DNA of 27,651 nucleotides from Pseudomonadota bacterium (GTDB lineage Bacteria > Pseudomonadota > Gammaproteobacteria > Burkholderiales > Burkholderiaceae_B). Of the stretch, positions 17,329 through 24,796 are shown one piece after another. Numbering within the stretch: position 1 is the stretch's first letter; every line of letters begins with the position of its first letter. Under the pieces are notes generated by a model that searched no databases, was not told the origin of the DNA, and saw only the letters and a list, made by a program, of their open reading frames with translations. The stretch lies in contig JAEZGR010000081.1 in NCBI GenBank assembly GCA_023437255.1, positions 1 through 27,651 of the forward strand, written 5' to 3'. A program made the position numbers and the translations under genes.

Positions 17329-17988
17329 ATGGAACCCGCATTCTGGCAGCAAAGGTGGCGTGACGGAGAAACCGGCTTCCACCTCTCCCGTGTCACGCCT
17401 CTGCTGCCACGCTTTTGGCCGCAACTTCAGCTGGCAAGCAGCGACCGTGTGCTTGTACCCCTGTGCGGCAAATCCATGGACATGGTCTGGCTCGCCGAGC
17501 AAGGGCACCGGGTTCTGGGTATTGAGCTGGTTGCGACCGCGATCGAGCAGTTCTTCGATGAACAGGCGCTCGAGTTCGAGGTTCACGAGTCGGCCGAAGG
17601 CCGGCACTTTGTGGCGGGGCAGATCGAACTCATCTGTGGCGACATTTTCAACGTGAGCGCCGCCACCCTGGCATCCTGCCAAGGGGTGTACGACCGTGGC
17701 GCCCTGGTGGCGCTGCCGCAAGAAATGCGTCGACGCTATGCCCGGCACGTGTATGGCAACCTGGCCCCAGGCTTTCGCGGGCTCTTGCTCGCGGTGCAGT
17801 ACGACCAGTCAAAGATGGAAGGCCCGCCCTTCTCGATTCCGGCCGAAGAGGTCGGGGCATTGTTTGCATCGATAGCAACGCCCACGCAGCTAGACCGGCT
17901 CGATATTATCGACAAGGAACCGAAATTCGCCGCGCGCGGCCTGAGCAGCTTCGAATCGGTCAGCTGGCGACTCGATGCTACGTTTTGA
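17329..17988 (+). CDS. tpm: Thiopurine S-methyltransferase family protein
   Basis: A 219 aa SAM-dependent methyltransferase. Family landmarks: FWQQRWRDGETGFH at the N-terminus, SAM-binding VPLCGKSMDMVWLAEQGH and VLGIELV, DIFNV, YDRGALVALP, and the C-terminal GLSSFESVSWRL. Bacterial members methylate sulfur, selenium or tellurium compounds and confer selenite/tellurite tolerance in some species. It starts 34 bases after ycgR in the same direction. Confidence 0.93.
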   Translation: MEPAFWQQRWRDGETGFHLSRVTPLLPRFWPQLQLASSDRVLVPLCGKSMDMVWLAEQGHRVLGIELVATAIEQFFDEQALEFEVHESAEGRHFVAGQIELICGDIFNVSAATLASCQGVYDRGALVALPQEMRRRYARHVYGNLAPGFRGLLLAVQYDQSKMEGPPFSIPAEEVGALFASIATPTQLDRLDIIDKEPKFAARGLSSFESVSWRLDATF

Positions 17989-17999
17989 AATATGAGCCA

Positions 18000-18015
18000 T
18001 AACATCAACATGTTA
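18000..18015. promoter_or_regulatory. TAACAT-caac-ATGTTA inverted repeat after tpm
   Basis: A perfect 6-bp inverted repeat with a four-base spacer, nested with a second one: AACATCA (18001-18007) and TGATGTT (18016-18022). It lies in the AT-rich start of the 203-base gap between tpm and the transglycosylase gene. It could be a protein-binding site for the downstream gene; no matching copy was noticed elsewhere. Confidence 0.35.
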
Positions 18016-18032
18016 TGATGTTCGACTGATCA

Positions 18033-18049
18033 GTGGCGCTTGGCGCCAC
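18033..18049 (+). terminator. Hairpin after tpm (possible terminator)
   Basis: GTGGCGC-TTG-GCGCCAC is a perfect 7-bp stem with a three-base loop 45 bases after the tpm stop. It has no T-tract behind it, so intrinsic termination is uncertain. Confidence 0.35.
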
Positions 18050-18191
18050 CAGTTGCCTGGGGCCTCCGCAGTGCCCCGACCTATCGACTTTTGCGTTCCT
18101 GCACACCAATTGAAGCCTGTCGATTCCTACGCTTTAACGCCTTAGACAGCCACGGCGCGTTCCCACTGCGGGTGCCGGCTGCCCCTGACTC

Positions 18192-18983
18192 ATGACAGTG
18201 ACCCCCAGTCCAGAAAAAGCCTTCTTCTCTTCTTTACCTTCTCCTCTTCATCGCTTCGGCCAAGTTGTGTCGGGCCTGTGTCTGGCATTCACCTTCGCCT
18301 TTGCACCCAGCGCGCAGGCCGAAGCCGAGCTCACCCAACCCGAGTCCATTGCAGAAGTTGCGCTGCATCAGCCCGATTCGGGGATCCGGCTCAGACTGCA
18401 CGGCGTGGAGGACCTGCGCGAACCCCGCCTTCCGCGCGCCCGCGGCGCCACGCAGAGTGCCGCCCAGGCCTCGCTGCAGCCGGGCCCGCTGCAGCCCGAG
18501 GCTGTCAGCCCCACCCTCGACGAAGACGAGATCAAGAAACAAGCACAGACAAAATACCTGGCCGCCAAGCTGAAGGAAGAGGAAACCACGGTACGCAAAT
18601 ACGTCGACCTCGCTTGGGCGGAGGCCTACCGGCGCGACTGGCTCAAGCCGGAACTGCTGATTGCCATCATCCATAAAGAGAGCTCGTTCCGCCCGCGCGT
18701 ACAGAGCCGCTACGGAGCACAGGGCCTCATGCAGGTGGTGCGCCGGTGGCATAAAGACAAGCTGCGCCCTTCCGAGTCGCTGTTCGACCCGGAAGTGAAT
18801 ATCCGGGTCGGGGCCGACGTACTGGAAGAGTATCTCGAACTCGCCAATGGCAATCTTGATCACGCATTGCGGAAGTACTCGGGCAACGCCCGCAACTACG
18901 CAAACACCATCAAGAAAGAGTCGTCGAACCTGGCGCGCGTGGCGGAACGCGCGGCGCGCCAGTCGCTCGTCGCCCGTGGCTGA
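18192..18983 (+). CDS. Lytic transglycosylase (SLT domain), exported
   Basis: A 263 aa protein. An N-terminal hydrophobic segment ending in APSAQA is a signal peptide (cut near residue 43). A long Glu/Lys/Ala-rich stalk follows to about residue 150, then an SLT domain with the catalytic Glu in LIAIIHKESSF, GAQGLMQVV, and a helix-rich end with NIRVGADVLEEYLELANG and ALRKYSGN. Such enzymes cleave peptidoglycan between MurNAc and GlcNAc, forming 1,6-anhydro-MurNAc. The start is moderately sure: the signal peptide would be long and no strong ribosome-binding site precedes it. Confidence 0.85.
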   Translation: MTVTPSPEKAFFSSLPSPLHRFGQVVSGLCLAFTFAFAPSAQAEAELTQPESIAEVALHQPDSGIRLRLHGVEDLREPRLPRARGATQSAAQASLQPGPLQPEAVSPTLDEDEIKKQAQTKYLAAKLKEEETTVRKYVDLAWAEAYRRDWLKPELLIAIIHKESSFRPRVQSRYGAQGLMQVVRRWHKDKLRPSESLFDPEVNIRVGADVLEEYLELANGNLDHALRKYSGNARNYANTIKKESSNLARVAERAARQSLVARG

Positions 18984-19024
18984 CCGCACGGGCTGGCCGC
19001 TGCTGGGCAACCGCCCCGCGCCCG

Positions 19025-20671
19025 CTACTTTCTCTTGTCTGACACCGGCAGTGGCACCATGAGTGACTGACCGGGCCAGCTGCACCCAGCGTCGCAGCAC
19101 CGGCCCGGCTGACGGTTGCGGGTGATCTTGCGGTCCGGGTCGGCAGCGAGCACACCACGGTCGAGCAGGCGTTCGACCAGATCCACCTTGTTGCCCACCG
19201 GATACTGGCGCCAGATTTCCTGTTTCATGGCCGCCGGCGACCCGCCGCCGTGCAGACTGATCAGGGAATACCACCCACCCTGGTACGAAGCGGTGAGATC
19301 TTCAAGGAAGCGCGCCACTTCGGCCCGCTTGTCATAGGGAACCTGAGGGCTCGCCTGCAGCACTTCTGCCAGTGTGGCGGCCGTTGCCGGGTTGTGATCT
19401 TCATCGGGGCCGGGCAGCGCGACAATCAGCCCGCCCGACACCTCGTGCGCCAAGCGGTGCATGTCGTAGATCTGCGTAGCGAGCAGGAGCTTGCCAATAT
19501 TCGAGAACACCGGTTCGGGCATGAACGTACGCGAATATGGGTCGCAGATGCCGTAAACGCTGGCCGCCACGCCGCAGGCATAGAACCCTTCGGTAATCTT
19601 GATCAGCTCCACCATTGGGTCGCGCAGCGTCGCCTTCTTGTCGGGATCGAGCCCATTGGCCTCGCACATGAGTGCCCCGGCTCCGATAAGCAGGTCGCCA
19701 AAGCCTGCCCGCGCGCCAATACAGCTGTGCCGGTGGTGCGTGGCATAGTTGTAGGTAATGTCGGCAGAAAACTCCCACTCGCCGGCGAGAAACACACGTT
19801 CCCACGGTACGAATACCTTATCGAACACCACCACTGCCACCGATTGCCCGTACTTGCGCGAGAACAGGGCCGCACCATGCTCCGGTTCACCCGGGCGGCC
19901 GGCCGGTCGTGAAATGATGGTGACCCCTTCCGCATCGACCGGCACTGCACAACACACGGCGAAGTGCGCGTCGGCTTCCTGCATGTTGCGTGAGGGCATG
20001 ACAAGCAGCTCATGCATATAAGGTGCGCCGGTCACGATCGCCTTCGTACCGTTGATCACCACGCCCTTGGCATTGCGTTCGACGATATGTACGTAGACAT
20101 CTGGGTTGGCCTGTTCGCCGGGGCGACGGCTGCGATCGCCTTTCGCGTCGGTCATGGCAATGCCGACTGCCAGATCGGCATCCTGCACGTGCTTCAGGTA
20201 GGCATTGAAGCGGTCTCTGCGCTCATTACCACCATGAACGTCATCCATGCGAGCGGCAGCCTGTGCAATGCCGTTCAGTGCATCGTGCGTCAGGTAACGC
20301 TGCGCGCAGCCCGTTTCCTGACACAACACCCGCACTGCTTCCAGCTTGTTCAGAAGATCGCCGGCTGACTCATTGACATACAGCATGCGATTCACCGCCT
20401 GGTCGCGGCCTGTCTGTTGCGCCAGCATCAGGGGCGCCTTGTCGGCGTCGAGTGCAAAGTCGTAGCTGACCGCCAAGGCATTGACCCCGGGACGCAGCAT
20501 GGGCTCATCGGCAACCGACTCCACCAGACGGCCGTCGACATACACGCGAGGCTTGTAGCGACGCAGGGATTCCTTGTAAGCGGCCGCGTCCATCAGGCCA
20601 GAGGTGTCATAGCGTATGGGTTCGGCGGCCTCTACGGCGTGAGCCTCGGTAGACGACGTGGGGCGGTTCAT
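19025..20671 (-). CDS. 4-hydroxyphenylacetate 3-hydroxylase / 4-hydroxybutyryl-CoA dehydratase superfamily protein
   Basis: A 548 aa member of the HpaB/AbfD flavoprotein superfamily with an acyl-CoA-dehydrogenase-like fold. Landmarks: YKESLRRYKPRVYVDG, AMTDAKGDRS (flavin-side loop), VVINGTKAIVTGAP, VFVPWERVFLAGEWEF, FGDLLIGAG, and SLISLHGGGSP. It reads closer to 4-hydroxybutyryl-CoA dehydratase (AbfD) than to E. coli HpaB. AbfD's cluster ligands are Cys99, Cys103, His292 and Cys299; here the matching positions are Cys122, Tyr126, His313 and Ala320. The usual [4Fe-4S] site is therefore broken, and a flavin-only oxygenase or isomerase is more likely. The C-terminus has CCDAGC. ATG 20671 has AGGAGA upstream. 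Divergent from the TetR gene. Confidence 0.85.
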   Translation of the reverse strand: MNRPTSSTEAHAVEAAEPIRYDTSGLMDAAAYKESLRRYKPRVYVDGRLVESVADEPMLRPGVNALAVSYDFALDADKAPLMLAQQTGRDQAVNRMLYVNESAGDLLNKLEAVRVLCQETGCAQRYLTHDALNGIAQAAARMDDVHGGNERRDRFNAYLKHVQDADLAVGIAMTDAKGDRSRRPGEQANPDVYVHIVERNAKGVVINGTKAIVTGAPYMHELLVMPSRNMQEADAHFAVCCAVPVDAEGVTIISRPAGRPGEPEHGAALFSRKYGQSVAVVVFDKVFVPWERVFLAGEWEFSADITYNYATHHRHSCIGARAGFGDLLIGAGALMCEANGLDPDKKATLRDPMVELIKITEGFYACGVAASVYGICDPYSRTFMPEPVFSNIGKLLLATQIYDMHRLAHEVSGGLIVALPGPDEDHNPATAATLAEVLQASPQVPYDKRAEVARFLEDLTASYQGGWYSLISLHGGGSPAAMKQEIWRQYPVGNKVDLVERLLDRGVLAADPDRKITRNRQPGRCCDAGCSWPGQSLMVPLPVSDKRK

Positions 20672-20698
20672 GATGTCTCCTGATCTGCGTTTTATTGA

Positions 20699-20713
20699 TT
20701 GAACACTGTTTAA
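20699..20713. promoter_or_regulatory. TetR operator candidate (15-bp near-perfect palindrome)
   Basis: TTGAACACTGTTTAA pairs at six of seven positions around a central C. It lies between the divergent dehydratase-like gene and the TetR gene, 15 bases before the TetR -10 box and 28 bases before the dehydratase-like ATG, so one bound dimer could block both promoters. Confidence 0.6.
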
Positions 20714-20727
20714 TTTAGTGGCCAGCG

Positions 20728-20733
20728 TATAAT
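20728..20733 (+). promoter_or_regulatory. Consensus -10 box of the TetR gene; transcript probably leaderless
   Basis: TATAAT lies seven bases before ATG 20741, so transcription should start on or next to that A. No -35 match at the right distance is obvious. It overlaps ATG 20732, arguing against that upstream start. Confidence 0.6.
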
Positions 20734-20740
20734 GCGCGCC

Positions 20741-21409
20741 ATGACTGAGTCAACCACCCCTGTTCTGACCGGCGGCGCCGAGAGCTCTGGCGCCGACCTG
20801 GCACGCAATCGGGCCCTGCGAGAATCCGCGCTCAGCGAGACACGTCGCAATCTGATCATGGACGCCGCCCGGGCGGCTTTTCTGGAGCTCGGCCTCGATC
20901 GTGCGAGCCTGCGCGAAATCGCCAAGCGGGCCGGATATTCGCCCGGTGCCATCTACACCTACTTCTCAAGCCTGGAAGCGATTTACGGCGCCCTGCTCGA
21001 AGAATCGCTGCAGCGCCTGCAAGAGGCTGTCGTCACTGCCGAAGGTCAGGCACCCTCTGATGCCCCCTCGGAAAAAGTCAGGGCCACCGGACTGGCGTTC
21101 TACGCGTACTACCGCGACAACCCCAAAGATCTGGATCTGGGCTTCTACCTGTTCAATGGGGCGCGTCCGCGCGGCCTCACACCGGAGCTGAACCGTCGCC
21201 TGAATGACCAGCTGATGAAAGCACTCGAACCAGTCCGGCGCGGTCTGGAAGAGATCGGGCACGCGCCTGCGCAGGCCGTTAGCGAAACCACGGCCATCTT
21301 CGCGCACATCGTGGGTACACTCATGCTGGCCAACACGGGCCGGATCCGTCTGTTCCGCCAGGACCCCGACGCCCTTGACAACCGTTACCTCGACTCTCTG
21401 CTGAAATGA
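20741..21409 (+). CDS. TetR-family transcriptional regulator
   Basis: A 222 aa regulator. The TetR N-terminal helix-turn-helix lies at about residues 30-80: [39 protein letters not shown] helical ligand-binding domain follows. I choose ATG 20741 (MTESTTPV..), not ATG 20732, because the latter overlaps the TATAAT box. It is divergent from the dehydratase-like gene, shares a palindromic operator candidate with it, and its stop overlaps the following thioesterase ATG (ATGA). It probably represses both arms and is released by an acyl-CoA or aromatic compound (inference). Confidence 0.92.
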   Translation: MTESTTPVLTGGAESSGADLARNRALRESALSETRRNLIMDAARAAFLELGLDRASLREIAKRAGYSPGAIYTYFSSLEAIYGALLEESLQRLQEAVVTAEGQAPSDAPSEKVRATGLAFYAYYRDNPKDLDLGFYLFNGARPRGLTPELNRRLNDQLMKALEPVRRGLEEIGHAPAQAVSETTAIFAHIVGTLMLANTGRIRLFRQDPDALDNRYLDSLLK

Positions 21410-21855
21410 CCCGACCGCAAGCCCAGGAACGCAGTGCTTACCGACATTTTGCGCCGCTGCAGACGCGCTGGATGGACAACGATGCCTACGGCCACGTCAA
21501 CAATGTGACCTATTACTCTTACTTCGACACCGTGGTGAATGCCTACCTGATCGAACAGGGGGCGCTCGATATTGAGAAGAGCCACGTTATTGGTCTGGTC
21601 GTGGAAACGGGGTGCCAGTATTTTGAATCGGTGGCCTTCCCGGATGCGCTGGAGGCCGGCATTCGCGTCGCCCACATGGGCCGTTCGAGCGTGCGCTATG
21701 AGGTCGGCATCTTCAAACAGGGTGACACCCACACCCGCGCGGCCGGGCACTTCGTGCACGTATATGTCGATCGCGAATCGCGCCGACCGACGGAATTGCC
21801 GCCCGTGTTGCGCACGGCACTCGAACGGATCGCGGTGCCCACGCAGGCTTTGTAA
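21406..21855 (+). CDS. Acyl-CoA thioesterase, 4-hydroxybenzoyl-CoA thioesterase/FadM type (hotdog fold)
   Basis: A 149 aa hotdog protein. The active-site segment is [22 protein letters not shown], with the catalytic-type Asp and GHVNN loop (landmarks only). VGIFKQGD and the [14 protein letters not shown] strand complete the fold. It hydrolyses acyl- or aroyl-CoA thioesters in the cytoplasm. The start overlaps the TetR stop by four bases, so it is co-translated with the regulator and may act on the product of the divergent dehydratase-like protein. Confidence 0.9.
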   Translation: MTRPQAQERSAYRHFAPLQTRWMDNDAYGHVNNVTYYSYFDTVVNAYLIEQGALDIEKSHVIGLVVETGCQYFESVAFPDALEAGIRVAHMGRSSVRYEVGIFKQGDTHTRAAGHFVHVYVDRESRRPTELPPVLRTALERIAVPTQAL

Positions 21856-21905
21856 AACACGCGCTGCAGAGCCGCATTCAAGGCTCGGACCGAAGCGATT
21901 ACGCC

Positions 21906-22337
21906 TTAGGCGCTCACACCTTCCGGCATGACCAGCGACATCACGGCGCTGGCGCGCATGATCTTGCGTTCCCCGACTTTCACCATGCATTCGGCAAATA
22001 CCAGGCGGCGCCCTCTGCGGTGCAGCTCGGTTTCGGCAACGACCCAGTCACCCAGCCGCGCCGGACTCATGAACTCGCTGGCCATCGACACGGTCACGGA
22101 ATTCACGGGCTGGTCATAGGCGTTGATGATGGCATCGCCAATCGCATTGTCGGCCAGCGTCATCAACACGCCGCCGTGGGTGACTCCCACCCGATTGAGG
22201 TGCCGCTCCTCGATCAGCTGCGCCAGACACACCGGACTTCCCTTTTCCGCCTTGAGATAGTAGGGCCCGGCCAGGTCCGAGAAGGCGCTGTTTCTGTCGT
22301 GGAAATGAAACCCGGCGGGCGGGACGAACTGAGACAT
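21906..22337 (-). CDS. PaaI-type acyl-CoA thioesterase (hotdog fold)
   Basis: A 143 aa hotdog thioesterase. The active-site helix and loop read RVGVTHGGVLMTLADNAIGDA, with the conserved HGG and Asp; VSMASEFMSPARLGDWVVAE and CMVKVGERKIMRASAVMSLV follow. I choose ATG 22335-22337 (MSQFVPPAGFHFHDR) because AGGAG lies five bases before it; the open frame upstream has no support. It converges on the other thioesterase gene with 50 bases between them. Substrate unknown; PaaI relatives act on phenylacetyl-type or medium-chain acyl-CoA. Confidence 0.9.
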   Translation of the reverse strand: MSQFVPPAGFHFHDRNSAFSDLAGPYYLKAEKGSPVCLAQLIEERHLNRVGVTHGGVLMTLADNAIGDAIINAYDQPVNSVTVSMASEFMSPARLGDWVVAETELHRRGRRLVFAECMVKVGERKIMRASAVMSLVMPEGVSA

Positions 22338-22436
22338 AGGTACTCCTGAAATCTTGCAATCGTGCATGCGCGAACTGTACTGCAATCTGCCAGACGCGAT
22401 GTGAGGCTGAATTTCCACAGTCTTATATAGGAGCTA

Positions 22437-22465
22437 TTGATCCTGATAACGAGAATCGCTATCAT
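22437..22465 (+). promoter_or_regulatory. Promoter of the TonB receptor gene
   Basis: TTGATC (22437-22442) and TATCAT (22460-22465) are separated by 17 bases. The spacer and -10 box are covered by the Fur box at 22445-22463. Confidence 0.7.
22445..22463. promoter_or_regulatory. Fur box
   Basis: GATAACGAGAATCGCTATC matches the 19-bp consensus GATAATGATAATCATTATC at 15 positions. It overlaps the -10 box of the receptor gene, so Fur with iron should shut off transcription. Confidence 0.8.
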
Positions 22466-22524
22466 TCAGCACCTAAGCAGGCCGCCCGGCCTGATTTTTA
22501 TGTCCAGCAACCTAGGTGTGAAAC

Positions 22525-24738
22525 ATGACTGTCGCGAACCCCGGCCAACCATTCCAGATCAAACCCTTGCCCTTTCTGCTCGGCGTCACCCTGGGAACGA
22601 CGCTGGTTCTTGCTCCGCTGACCGCACGCGCCAACAACAACGTGCAGGAGCTCGACACGGTCGTGGTAACGGCATCGGGTTTCGAACAGGAAATCAAGGC
22701 GGCGCCGGCCTCGATCTCGGTAGTGACGCGTAAAGACCTTGAAGAGAAATCGTTCGTCGATCTGGCCGACGCGCTTCGCGACATCGAGGGCATCGACGTA
22801 CGCGGCGCAACCGGCAAGACGGGCAATCTGAACATCAGCATACGCGGCATGCCCAGCGAATACACGCTGGTTCTGATCGACGGTCGCCGTCAGAACTCGG
22901 CGGGCGACGTCACGCCCAACGGTTTCGGCGACACCTCGACGGGCTTCATCCCTCCCCTCTCGGCCATTGAGCGCATCGAAGTGATCCGCGGCCCGATGTC
23001 CACGCTGTACGGTTCCGATGCCATGGGTGGCGTCGTGAACATCATCACCCGCAAGGTGGCCAAGGAATGGGGCGGTTCGGTCGGGCTGGAAACCCGGCTC
23101 GAGCAGAATCGTGACGCCGGCGACACCCGCAAGGCGAATTTCTACCTGAGCGGCCCCATCGTCGCCGACAAGCTCGGCGTCGCCCTGCGCGGCAGCGTGC
23201 TTCACCGCAGCGACTCGCACCTGGAGTTCGGAGACGGCTCACAGGTTTCGACACGCGGCCCCTCCCCTGTCGGCGCCCAAAATTACTCATTCGGAACCAA
23301 GTTCAGCCTGACGCCGAACAAAGATCACGACATCTGGCTCGACCTTGACCGTTCTCGCCAGAAGTTCAACAACGATGAATGCCAGCTGGGCAGTCTGGAT
23401 GGCATGAATCGCAACTGCAACGCACCGCAGGCAAATGCGTACTACGGCTACAAAGATTCCCTGCGGTTCAACCGCGACCAGATCGCGCTCGGTCACACCA
23501 GCCGCTTCTCGTTCGGTACGGTGGAATCGAGCATCATGCGCAGCACCACCGAAACCCTGGGTCGCACCATTCCGAGCGAGGCACGCCCGGCGCGCGACCC
23601 AAGCATCGGTACCGATCGCGAACTCAAGACCACCAACACCGTATTCGACACCAAGCTGGTGGCACCCGTTGGCGACTCGCATGTCCTGACGGTGGGCGGG
23701 CAGTACTGGCGCGCGTCCATGACCGACGGTTTGGTCACCGAGAAATACGAGCAGAACACCTGGGCCCTGTTTGCCGAAGACGAATGGGCGCTCACCGACG
23801 AGTTGGCGTTCACCTATGGCGCCCGCTACGACCATCATGACGCCTTCGGCAGCCATGTCAGTCCGCGCGGCTATCTGGTCTGGAATCCATCGGAACAGTG
23901 GACGCTCAAGGGTGGCGTGAGCCGCGGCTACAAAACGCCGGGTCTGAACCAGCTGCACGGCGGGATCAACAGCATCTCTGGTCAGGGTACGCAGATCAAC
24001 GTGGGCAACCCCGACCTGCAACCCGAGGTCAGCACCAGTTCGGAACTGGGTATGCACTACGACAGCCTGCAAGGCTGGACTCTGGGCGTCACCGGCTTCC
24101 ACAACCGCATTACCGACAAGATTTCGAGCACGACCTGCGGTGTGTCGAACATCGCCAGCTGCTCGGTGCAGGGAGCTAACGCGGATTCCAGCTACCCCGT
24201 CAACCTCGACAGCGCGACAACGCAGGGCGTGGAACTGACCTCCACCCTCCAGTTCGCCGAGCGCTGGTCGCTGCGCCTGAACTACACCTATACCGACAGC
24301 GAGATCAAACGCAATGGTCAGGCCGACGGCCCCCTGAGCGACACCGCCAAGCACATGGCCAACGCCACTCTGCGTTGGGACGCGAACGACCGCCTCAGCT
24401 TCTGGTTGCAGGGTGAGTACCGTGGCAAGAGCCGCCGTTTCGACGGTGACCCGTCCGGGTACACGGGCGACACACGCACCGCCTACGATGCCCTGGGCGA
24501 TCTGAAGGCCTACACCGTGTTCAACCTTGGCGGGCAGTACCGTGCCTCGAAGAACGTGACGCTGAACGCCACGGTCTACAACCTGTTCGGCAAGGACTTC
24601 CTGGAGTGCAAGACATGGACCAACTCCGCCGGCGACGTACTGTGCGGCAGCCCCTATATTCAAACGGGTCGCTCCACTACCGGTTCGCTGCCCTACGCGG
24701 GCCGCGCATTGTGGCTGTCTGCGAATATCGCGTTCTGA
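22525..24738 (+). CDS. TonB-dependent siderophore receptor (catecholate/FepA-like)
   Basis: A 737 aa outer-membrane receptor. A signal peptide (residues 1-37, ending TARA) is followed by the TonB box DTVVVTAS, the plug domain (about 55-170: GIDVRGATGKTGNLNISIRGM, LIDGRRQNSAG, IEVIRGPMSTLYGSDAMGGVVNIITRK in pieces) and a 22-strand barrel ending with a C-terminal Phe (LSANIAF). Three Cys pairs in the likely outer loops (NDECQLG..RNCN, TTCGVSNIASC, LECKTW..VLCG) fit FepA/IrgA/BfrA-type catecholate receptors. Iron control is shown by the Fur box and promoter upstream. AGGTG before ATG 22525 serves as ribosome-binding site. No siderophore synthesis or ABC genes are adjacent. A strong terminator follows. 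Confidence 0.94.
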   Translation: MTVANPGQPFQIKPLPFLLGVTLGTTLVLAPLTARANNNVQELDTVVVTASGFEQEIKAAPASISVVTRKDLEEKSFVDLADALRDIEGIDVRGATGKTGNLNISIRGMPSEYTLVLIDGRRQNSAGDVTPNGFGDTSTGFIPPLSAIERIEVIRGPMSTLYGSDAMGGVVNIITRKVAKEWGGSVGLETRLEQNRDAGDTRKANFYLSGPIVADKLGVALRGSVLHRSDSHLEFGDGSQVSTRGPSPVGAQNYSFGTKFSLTPNKDHDIWLDLDRSRQKFNNDECQLGSLDGMNRNCNAPQANAYYGYKDSLRFNRDQIALGHTSRFSFGTVESSIMRSTTETLGRTIPSEARPARDPSIGTDRELKTTNTVFDTKLVAPVGDSHVLTVGGQYWRASMTDGLVTEKYEQNTWALFAEDEWALTDELAFTYGARYDHHDAFGSHVSPRGYLVWNPSEQWTLKGGVSRGYKTPGLNQLHGGINSISGQGTQINVGNPDLQPEVSTSSELGMHYDSLQGWTLGVTGFHNRITDKISSTTCGVSNIASCSVQGANADSSYPVNLDSATTQGVELTSTLQFAERWSLRLNYTYTDSEIKRNGQADGPLSDTAKHMANATLRWDANDRLSFWLQGEYRGKSRRFDGDPSGYTGDTRTAYDALGDLKAYTVFNLGGQYRASKNVTLNATVYNLFGKDFLECKTWTNSAGDVLCGSPYIQTGRSTTGSLPYAGRALWLSANIAF

Positions 24739-24768
24739 GCCGACTGCGCTGAGGGCGTCACAGGACTC

Positions 24769-24793
24769 ACCGCCGGGCATGCCCGGCGGTTTT
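24769..24793 (+). terminator. Intrinsic terminator after the TonB receptor gene
   Basis: ACCGCCGGGC (24769-24778), AT, GCCCGGCGGT (24781-24790), then TTT: a perfect 10-bp arm repeat with a T-run. It also lies just past the convergent response regulator stop (24797), but that strand has no T-run, so it mainly serves the receptor. Confidence 0.85.
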
Positions 24794-24796
24794 CAT

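Noticed and set aside
20732..20740. Upstream ATG 20732 as the TetR start
   Set aside because: It overlaps the consensus TATAAT box, so it would not be inside the transcript.
23287..24780. A 497-codon minus-strand open frame over the TonB receptor gene
   Set aside because: It is the reverse of a conserved coding region, with typical shadow composition and no family resemblance.
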